From NCBI GenBank assembly GCA_002403305.1, contig DHHM01000005.1, forward strand, positions 1 through 64,000: DNA of 64,000 nt. Reading direction: 5' to 3'. Position 1 is the first letter of the stretch; every line of letters begins with the position of its first letter. Both the position numbers and the translations under genes were made by a program. The notes beneath the pieces were generated by a model, which had not been told where the DNA came from, did no database searches, and saw only the letters and a list, made by a program, of their open reading frames with translations. This stretch comes from Bacteroidales bacterium UBA4772 (lineage in GTDB: Bacteria > Bacteroidota > Bacteroidia > Bacteroidales > VadinHA17). Shown here piece by piece: positions 58,960 through 64,000 of this stretch.

Positions 58960-60084
58960 ATGAAGGGACGAAAACTGCTCATGATACCCGGGCCGATCGA
59001 ATTTGAACCTGCAGTGATGCAGGCAGTGGGAATGGCTACTACAAGCCATGTGGCTCCAGATTTTATTGAATCATTCGGCCACTCCCTTGAGATGATGAGG
59101 GAGGTATGGATGGCACCGTCAGGGCAGCCTTTCATAATGGCAGGTACAGGCACACTGGCCATGGACATGGCAGGGTCCAACCTGGTGGAGCCCGGCGACA
59201 CGGCCCTGGTGGTATCCACGGGATATTTCGGGGTTAGATATGCCGAACTGCTGAAGAGATATGGTGCGGAGATTACTCTTCTCACTGCTCCTGCGGGAGA
59301 GGTCGTGAGCCCGCAGGAGATAGAGGCGGAGCTGAAGCGCCGGCAGTATAAGGTAATGACCTTTACCCATGTCGACACCTCCACGGCCGTCAGGGTTGAC
59401 CCGGAGCCTCTGGGGAGACTGGGAGAGAAATACGGTGTGCTGACTATCCTCGATGGCGTCTGTTCCGTTGCCGGGGAGGAGATACGGCAGGATGAATGGA
59501 AGATCGATGTGGTGCTTACGGCATCACAGAAGGCTGTGGGCGTGCCGCCGGGACTGGCACTGATGGTTGTTTCGGAGAGAGCGATGCAGGCATGGCGGGA
59601 GCGCAAGAGTCCTGCAGGCAGCTATTACTGCGACTGGTCACACTGGCTGCCGGTCATGAAAGCATACGAGGAACGCCGTCCTGCCTACTTTGGTACTCCG
59701 GCAGTAAACCTGGTATGCGGACTGGAGGTAAGCCTCGGGCTGATACTGAAAGAGGGAATGGAGGAGAGATTCAGAAGGCATAAACGCATCGGGAAGATGT
59801 TCCGGGAGACTATGAAGAGTCTGGAGCTGAAAATGATACCCGTCAGTGATGATGTCAGTGCAAACACACTGTCTGCCATATTGTACCCCGGGGGAGTAAA
59901 GGCGGCAGACTTTATGAGATCGATAAGCACCTCTGATGTGATACTTGCCGGCGGATTGTTGCCGGAACTGAAAGATAAATATTTTCGTGTCGGCCATATG
60001 GGCGCGGTAACTGCCGGGGACATACTTGTAACGGCGGCCTCTGTTGAGCGGGCACTTAAAGAGTGCGGCTATGTCACCGGATAA
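58960..60084 (+). CDS. Class V aminotransferase (alanine-glyoxylate aminotransferase type)
   Basis: A 374-residue PLP enzyme of the AGT/SPT family, moving an amino group to glyoxylate (making glycine) or acting as serine-pyruvate aminotransferase. KLLMIPGPIEFEPAVMQAVG (5-24), MAGTGTLAMDMAGSNLVEPGD (about 59-79), VDTSTAVRVD, LTILDGVCSVAGEEI and the PLP lysine in VVLTASQKAVGVPPG (about 184-198) are visible. It is 11 bp after the aldolase gene and 41 bp before yqeY. Length is typical. Amino donor cannot be read from sequence. Confidence 0.85.
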   Translation: MKGRKLLMIPGPIEFEPAVMQAVGMATTSHVAPDFIESFGHSLEMMREVWMAPSGQPFIMAGTGTLAMDMAGSNLVEPGDTALVVSTGYFGVRYAELLKRYGAEITLLTAPAGEVVSPQEIEAELKRRQYKVMTFTHVDTSTAVRVDPEPLGRLGEKYGVLTILDGVCSVAGEEIRQDEWKIDVVLTASQKAVGVPPGLALMVVSERAMQAWRERKSPAGSYYCDWSHWLPVMKAYEERRPAYFGTPAVNLVCGLEVSLGLILKEGMEERFRRHKRIGKMFRETMKSLELKMIPVSDDVSANTLSAILYPGGVKAADFMRSISTSDVILAGGLLPELKDKYFRVGHMGAVTAGDILVTAASVERALKECGYVTG

Positions 60085-60125
60085 AAATTGTTCAGGCATA
60101 ATAAATCATTAAAAAATCAACAGTC

Positions 60126-60575
60126 ATGTCACTTACGGAAAAAATTGCGGCCGACCTGATGGCAGCCATGAAGGCAAAGGATACACTGGCACTTGAAGCA
60201 TTGCGTGCTGCCAAAACAGCATTTATCATTGCCAGGACAGAGAGAGGATCCGGAGCTGTTCTGAGTGCCGATGAGGAGGTTAAGATAATTCATAAACTTG
60301 TGAAGCAGAGAAAGGAATCTGCTGCCATCTACAGGGAACAGAAGAGGCCTGATCTTTATGAAAAGGAGGAGAACGAGGCAGAAGTACTGGAAAAATACCT
60401 GCCAGCAAAGATCAGCGATGAGGAGCTTGAAAATGTCCTGAAGGTGATTATTGCCCGCGTGGGAGCCCAAACGCTGTCAGATATGGGTAAGGTCATGAGC
60501 GTCGCTGCGAAAGAACTGGCAGGCAGGGCAGACGGACGGGAAATATCGGCAAAGGTAAAGCAACTTCTGGGCTGA
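60126..60575 (+). CDS. GatB/YqeY domain protein
   Basis: A 149-residue YqeY protein, related to the tRNA-binding tail of GatB. MSLTEKIAADLMAAMKAKDTLALEALR, the EEVKIIHKLVKQRKESAAIYREQKRPDL block and LSDMGKVMSVAAKELAGRADG are family hallmarks. It probably touches tRNA, but its role is not settled. Length is normal (about 148). Confidence 0.9.
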   Translation: MSLTEKIAADLMAAMKAKDTLALEALRAAKTAFIIARTERGSGAVLSADEEVKIIHKLVKQRKESAAIYREQKRPDLYEKEENEAEVLEKYLPAKISDEELENVLKVIIARVGAQTLSDMGKVMSVAAKELAGRADGREISAKVKQLLG

Positions 60576-60591
60576 CCGGGAGAGTAAGATA

Positions 60592-61173
60592 TCAGCCGTT
60601 ATCCGCTTTGGGGTAGTTTCTGTCATTTTCGAGTATGCGCAGTATCCTCCTGCGCCTGTCAACAAGATCGGTAAGCTCAATGAGCATATCAGCATTGACA
60701 AGCCTTGCCATGGGCAGGACATACTTCTCGGTCTGATCGAGATAGTCTGAGATCTTCTGTTCCGATTGGGTATCACGGTGCAGATCGGTGAGATTGCTTA
60801 TCCTGTCAGCACATTTTAACAGGTGTGCATTTGTTGATCCGTTTTCAAGAATACGTTGCAGATACTGCTCCTTGGTCTCATCCTTTCTCCTGGTCACTTC
60901 CAGAACAAGGTCAACCACCTCCGGGCCTTCACCGTCTATCCATCTGATCTCATCAATCTGGGTCTCGGGCATGTCTTCAAGCAGGTCATGAAGCAGAGAG
61001 GCTTTAAGGAGCACGCTGTTGGAGTAGAATTTATAGTCCAGCAGAATCCCCAGGGTAGAAAAGCAATGCCGGAACTGGTTTCCGCCTACCTCTCTCTGTA
61101 CACTTATCAGTGCTGTGGCTTTCAGAATATAGGGAGCGAGGACAAGATTTTTCAGGCTTTCAAGCGATGTCAT
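60592..61173 (-). CDS. HD-domain protein resembling small (p)ppGpp hydrolases
   Basis: A 193-residue HD-superfamily protein. The metal site reads RHCFST (about 35-40), LLHDLLEDMPE (about 60-70, His-Asp plus Glu-Asp) and KCADRISNLTDL (about 122-133), the same order as in RelA/SpoT hydrolase domains and MESH1 (HD, ED, then LADRxxN). No synthetase, TGS or ACT domain follows, so any activity should be hydrolysis of an alarmone or another nucleotide. Alarmone hydrolase is a reasonable guess but unproven. It may share a transcript with the minus-strand reductase gene 138 bp upstream. Confidence 0.7.
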   Translation of the reverse strand: MTSLESLKNLVLAPYILKATALISVQREVGGNQFRHCFSTLGILLDYKFYSNSVLLKASLLHDLLEDMPETQIDEIRWIDGEGPEVVDLVLEVTRRKDETKEQYLQRILENGSTNAHLLKCADRISNLTDLHRDTQSEQKISDYLDQTEKYVLPMARLVNADMLIELTDLVDRRRRILRILENDRNYPKADNG

Positions 61174-61311
61174 AGGTGTCTGAATAACACTTTAAAATTA
61201 TTCATTTCACCAATTCATCCAAAGTCTGACATCATACGACTTATAAACACTCTATTCACACTCCGTAGAGAGGGTAGTTCTAAGGTTGCCTGCAGGTTGG
61301 CCCGTAGCAGA

Positions 61312-61980
61312 TCAGAACTCGACGGTCAGGGATTCTTTTTCTATACCCAGGTTTGCGAGTTGCTTCTTCAGGGCATTCATCATCGGGGGAGGACCGCAGA
61401 GATAGAATTGCCTGTTGAAATCGCCGACAGTTGATCTGAGGAACTCCTCATTGATCATGCCATGATGATAGTTGCTCAATTTCTCCTCGGAAAGTATATT
61501 GATGAAATTGTCGCCCAGCATGTTCCGGAACTCATCCGGCTGAATGATATCGGCTTCGGTCTTGTTTGCAAATATCAGCATGTTGCCCTCAAGCTCATCG
61601 CGTGACTGCAGATCCCTGAAGATGGAGATGAAGGGTGTTATGCCTGCCCCGCCGGCGATGAAGACCCCTGTGCCCCGGTAGGTGATTGCACCCCACACAT
61701 CCCTGACAATCAGCTCGTCGCCCGGCTTAAGACTGTCAAGCTCCTTCGTCACGCCGTTGTGTGACGGATAGATCTTGATGATAAATTCAAGATAAGGATC
61801 ACTGTTCAGTCCGGTAAAGGTAAAGGGTCTCTTTTTGTTTTTAAGTTGATGAGTGTTAATCGAAAGGTCCGTAGCCTGCCCGGGGACAAATGTGTATCCT
61901 GAAGGTTTTTCCACCCTGTATCTTTTTACGTCGTGGGTGAGGTCGTCCGTGCTGATAATTTTAACTGTGTGTTCCTCCAT
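61312..61980 (-). CDS. Flavodoxin/ferredoxin reductase-like FAD-NAD(P) oxidoreductase
   Basis: A 222-residue member of the ferredoxin-NADP reductase superfamily without an added iron-sulfur domain. The FAD-binding part has the RPFTFTG motif (about 48-54, the RxYS/T type). The NAD(P) part has GVFIAGGAGITPFISIF (about 103-119) and ends with LCGPPPMMNALKKQLANLGI, including CGPPPM. The start at 61980 (MEEHTVKIIST) is preferred to 62031 since the upstream codons do not fit the family. Redox partner unknown. It is divergent from the ABC transporter. Confidence 0.85.
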   Translation of the reverse strand: MEEHTVKIISTDDLTHDVKRYRVEKPSGYTFVPGQATDLSINTHQLKNKKRPFTFTGLNSDPYLEFIIKIYPSHNGVTKELDSLKPGDELIVRDVWGAITYRGTGVFIAGGAGITPFISIFRDLQSRDELEGNMLIFANKTEADIIQPDEFRNMLGDNFINILSEEKLSNYHHGMINEEFLRSTVGDFNRQFYLCGPPPMMNALKKQLANLGIEKESLTVEF

Positions 61981-62061
61981 TTGTCTGCTACATCTATCAT
62001 CAACAAAACGGAGCAGAGAATTGTTTAACATTACGGTGAGTCTAACCGTGAGTGTTTGGTA

Positions 62062-62069
62062 TATCTTTG
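62062..62069 (+). promoter_or_regulatory. -7 promoter element upstream of the ABC transporter gene
   Basis: TATCTTTG, exact TAnnTTTG match, 27 nt before the ATG at 62097. Confidence 0.5.
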
Positions 62070-62096
62070 CGTCCTAATTCAAAGGTACAATTTTAA

Positions 62097-63863
62097 ATGT
62101 CAGAAGGGAAATTAAAAGCTACCGGAAGCGGTCTGAAGGATCTTGGCAAGTTATACAGGTTCCTGAAGCCCTATGTCTGGTTATTTATCCTCGGGATGTT
62201 TTGCCTGCTTATGTCCACTGGTGCGAGCCTGATGTTTCCCAAGCTCCTGGGCGATATGGTTGATCTGGGTACCAAAGGCAGGATGATGGAAGAGATAACC
62301 AGGACGGGGCTCATCCTGATGGCTATTCTTGTCGCCCAGGCTCTGTTTGGATATACCAGAACCAGACTGTTTGTAGTTGTGACAGAGAAAACCCTGGCTT
62401 CCATCAGGCAGCATATTTACAATCATCTCATCAAACTGCCAATGTCATTCTTCTCCGCAAGAAGGGTGGGGGAGCTTAACAGCCGGATCTCATCGGACAT
62501 AGCGCTGCTGCAGGACACACTTACATATACCCTTGCGGATCTTATTTCGCAGGTAATTGTCATCATCGGGGGTATAACACTGATGGCCATCAGCTCTTTT
62601 CAGCTGACGCTATTCACGCTGGCCATCGTGCCGGCCATATCACTTCTGGCTTTTTTCTCCGGCAGAGCCATTCGCCGGTATTCGAAAAAAGCCCAGGCTT
62701 TTGTCGCGGAGTCAAACACCATAGTGGAGGAGACCCTCCAGGGTATACAGAATGTGAAGGCATTCACCAACGAGGCTTTTGAGAGTGACCGTTACCGTGC
62801 GAAGACGGAAGAGGTAGCCAGGATGGGCATAAAGGGAGGGAAATACCAGGCTGCCATATCATTTATTGTACTGGGATTTTTCATTTCCATGGCAGCTGTT
62901 ATATGGCGGGGGGCTGCCATGATTGCCAACGGACAGATGGAAGCGGGACAGCTCTTTTCATTCGTAATTTATTCGGGGTTCATCGGCGGGAATATTGCAG
63001 GCATGGCAGGTGTATACACACGGCTGCAGAAGACACTGGGTGCGTCGGAGAAGCTATTGCTGCTGCTTGATGAGAATACAGAAGACATTGATGAAGAGTA
63101 TGTTCCCGATGCTTCCCATGCCCTTCACGGACAGATCACCTTTGACAGGGTAGGATTCAGGTACCCGTCCCGCGACGAGGTGGTGGTGCTGGAAGAGGTA
63201 AGCTTCACTGTCGATCCCGGCCAACAGATTGCCCTCGTGGGCCCTAGCGGGGCAGGGAAGTCAACCATTGCATCGCTGATGCTGAGGTTTTATGACCCGA
63301 CCGAAGGGATAATCAGCTTTGACGGCCGCGACGGCCTCAGTATCCCGGTAACCTCACTCCGGGCACAAACGGCTGTGGTGATGCAGGATGTATTCCTGTT
63401 CGGAGGCACGATCCGTGAGAATATAGCATACGGAAGACCCGGAGCCACGGAGGATGAGATAATAGAAGCTGCAGTACAGGCCAACGCATGGGACTTTATA
63501 CAATCATTTCCCGATAAGCTGGAAACGGTAGTGGGGGAGAGGGGCGTGCAGCTGTCGGGGGGCCAGCGGCAAAGGATTGCCATTGCCCGCGCAGTGCTTA
63601 AAAACCCCAGGATATTAATCCTGGATGAGGCTACCTCATCACTCGATTCCGAATCTGAAAGACTGGTGCAGGAGGCGTTGGAGAAGCTTATGGAGGGCCG
63701 CACCTCACTGGTTATTGCCCACCGGCTTTCAACGGTTCGCAAGGCAGATAAGATAATAGTACTGAGCGGCGGAAAGATCGTTGAGCAGGGGACTCACACC
63801 GAGCTGCTGTCAAACGGCAGCGGACTGTACAAGACCCTCACAGAGCTTCAGTTAAACATCTGA
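62097..63863 (+). CDS. ABC exporter, ABCB/MsbA type (fused membrane and ATPase domains)
   Basis: A 588-residue half-transporter that works as a dimer in the inner membrane, exporting lipid or drug-like substrates. Six transmembrane helices at about 20-310, then an ATPase domain with Walker A VGPSGAGKST (about 381-390), Q-loop VVMQDVFLFGGTIRENIAYG, signature LSGGQRQRIAIARA, Walker B ILILDEATSSLDS and H-loop VIAHRLST. All ATPase motifs are intact. The substrate cannot be told; MsbA and multidrug exporters share this layout. Confidence 0.93.
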   Translation: MSEGKLKATGSGLKDLGKLYRFLKPYVWLFILGMFCLLMSTGASLMFPKLLGDMVDLGTKGRMMEEITRTGLILMAILVAQALFGYTRTRLFVVVTEKTLASIRQHIYNHLIKLPMSFFSARRVGELNSRISSDIALLQDTLTYTLADLISQVIVIIGGITLMAISSFQLTLFTLAIVPAISLLAFFSGRAIRRYSKKAQAFVAESNTIVEETLQGIQNVKAFTNEAFESDRYRAKTEEVARMGIKGGKYQAAISFIVLGFFISMAAVIWRGAAMIANGQMEAGQLFSFVIYSGFIGGNIAGMAGVYTRLQKTLGASEKLLLLLDENTEDIDEEYVPDASHALHGQITFDRVGFRYPSRDEVVVLEEVSFTVDPGQQIALVGPSGAGKSTIASLMLRFYDPTEGIISFDGRDGLSIPVTSLRAQTAVVMQDVFLFGGTIRENIAYGRPGATEDEIIEAAVQANAWDFIQSFPDKLETVVGERGVQLSGGQRQRIAIARAVLKNPRILILDEATSSLDSESERLVQEALEKLMEGRTSLVIAHRLSTVRKADKIIVLSGGKIVEQGTHTELLSNGSGLYKTLTELQLNI

Positions 63864-64000
63864 GCCTGCCAGCACCGGATCAGGCGGCTGACTTCATCTT
63901 CTTTACGTTCGGAATAGATAATCACGTGAAAGCAGGTACCGCTTAGATGCGGATATAACATTCCCGGCAGATCTTTCAGGGCAGGATGAAACGGGTTGCC
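63848..64000 (-). CDS. Possible 3' end of an unidentified gene (partial)
   Basis: A minus-strand frame open for 50 codons from the window edge to a TGA at 63848-63850, reading GNPFHPALKDLPGMLYPHL and on to ...RCWQAQMFN. Composition looks protein-like, and the gene would be convergent with the ABC exporter, overlapping its last 16 nt. No family is recognised. Too short to be sure. Confidence 0.4.
   Translation of the reverse strand, partial: GNPFHPALKDLPGMLYPHLSGTCFHVIIYSERKEDEVSRLIRCWQAQMFN

Overview
The window comes from a Bacteroidota genome, most likely an anaerobic Bacteroidales/Marinilabiliales-type saccharolytic bacterium. Evidence: a SusC/SusD pair, promoters of the Bacteroidota TAnnTTTG type in front of many genes, a PorE-like type IX secretion component, a type III glutamine synthetase, a DUF2851 gene and an rRNA operon end of Bacteroidetes type. 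Species cannot be named from the sequence alone.

Layout. 1-700: 3' end of a 23S rRNA, a 5S rRNA and a terminator. 1082-29681: a large xylan-utilisation locus. It holds susCD (1408-6507); a corrinoid methyl-transfer trio (corrinoid protein, methyl-THF methyltransferase, MetH-type activation protein; 6697-9098); a long minus-strand operon read as MFS sugar transporter, GH10, GH3, CE15, GH30, GH115, CE20-like esterase (22165 down to 9212); and a plus-strand operon lacI, internally deleted GH67, URO-D-family methyltransferase, xylB, xylA, and a fused MetV-MetF methylene-THF reductase (22345-29681). 29757-36422: a PpiD-like foldase and an NAD-linked formate dehydrogenase pair (fdhB, fdhA). 36547-63863: mostly housekeeping genes (glnN, porE-like, purM, prfA, pyrF, DUF2851, rpsO, pnp, deoxynucleoside kinase, TPR lipoprotein, TrmH-type methylase, sucC, priA, GH92, DHDPS-family aldolase, alanine-glyoxylate aminotransferase, yqeY, HD hydrolase, flavodoxin-reductase-like protein, ABC exporter).

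How the genes may work together. The esterases, GH30/GH10 xylanases, GH115 alpha-glucuronidase and GH3 xylosidase would strip and cut glucuronoxylan. SusCD and the MFS permease import products, and XylA/XylB feed xylulose-5-phosphate to central metabolism. Hardwood and grass xylan carries 4-O-methyl-glucuronate. The same locus holds all four parts of a corrinoid methyltransferase system plus a MetVF reductase in the xylA operon and a nearby formate dehydrogenase. I therefore infer that this PUL also captures the O-methyl group (from 4-O-methyl-glucuronate, or from lignin methoxyls freed by the CE15 esterase) onto tetrahydrofolate and oxidises it. This is the most interesting hypothesis in the window and is not proven by sequence.

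Regulation. One 14-bp LacI-type operator (TGCAANCGNTTGCA type) lies over the -33 promoter element of susC (1082-1095) and over the -33 element of the xylanase operon (22275-22288, beside lacI), which ties both halves into one regulon. Other notable structure: twin 22-bp palindromes before glnN, a covarying palindrome shared by two intergenic gaps, and short tandem repeats (often period 7) sitting exactly at or across the stop codons of several genes.
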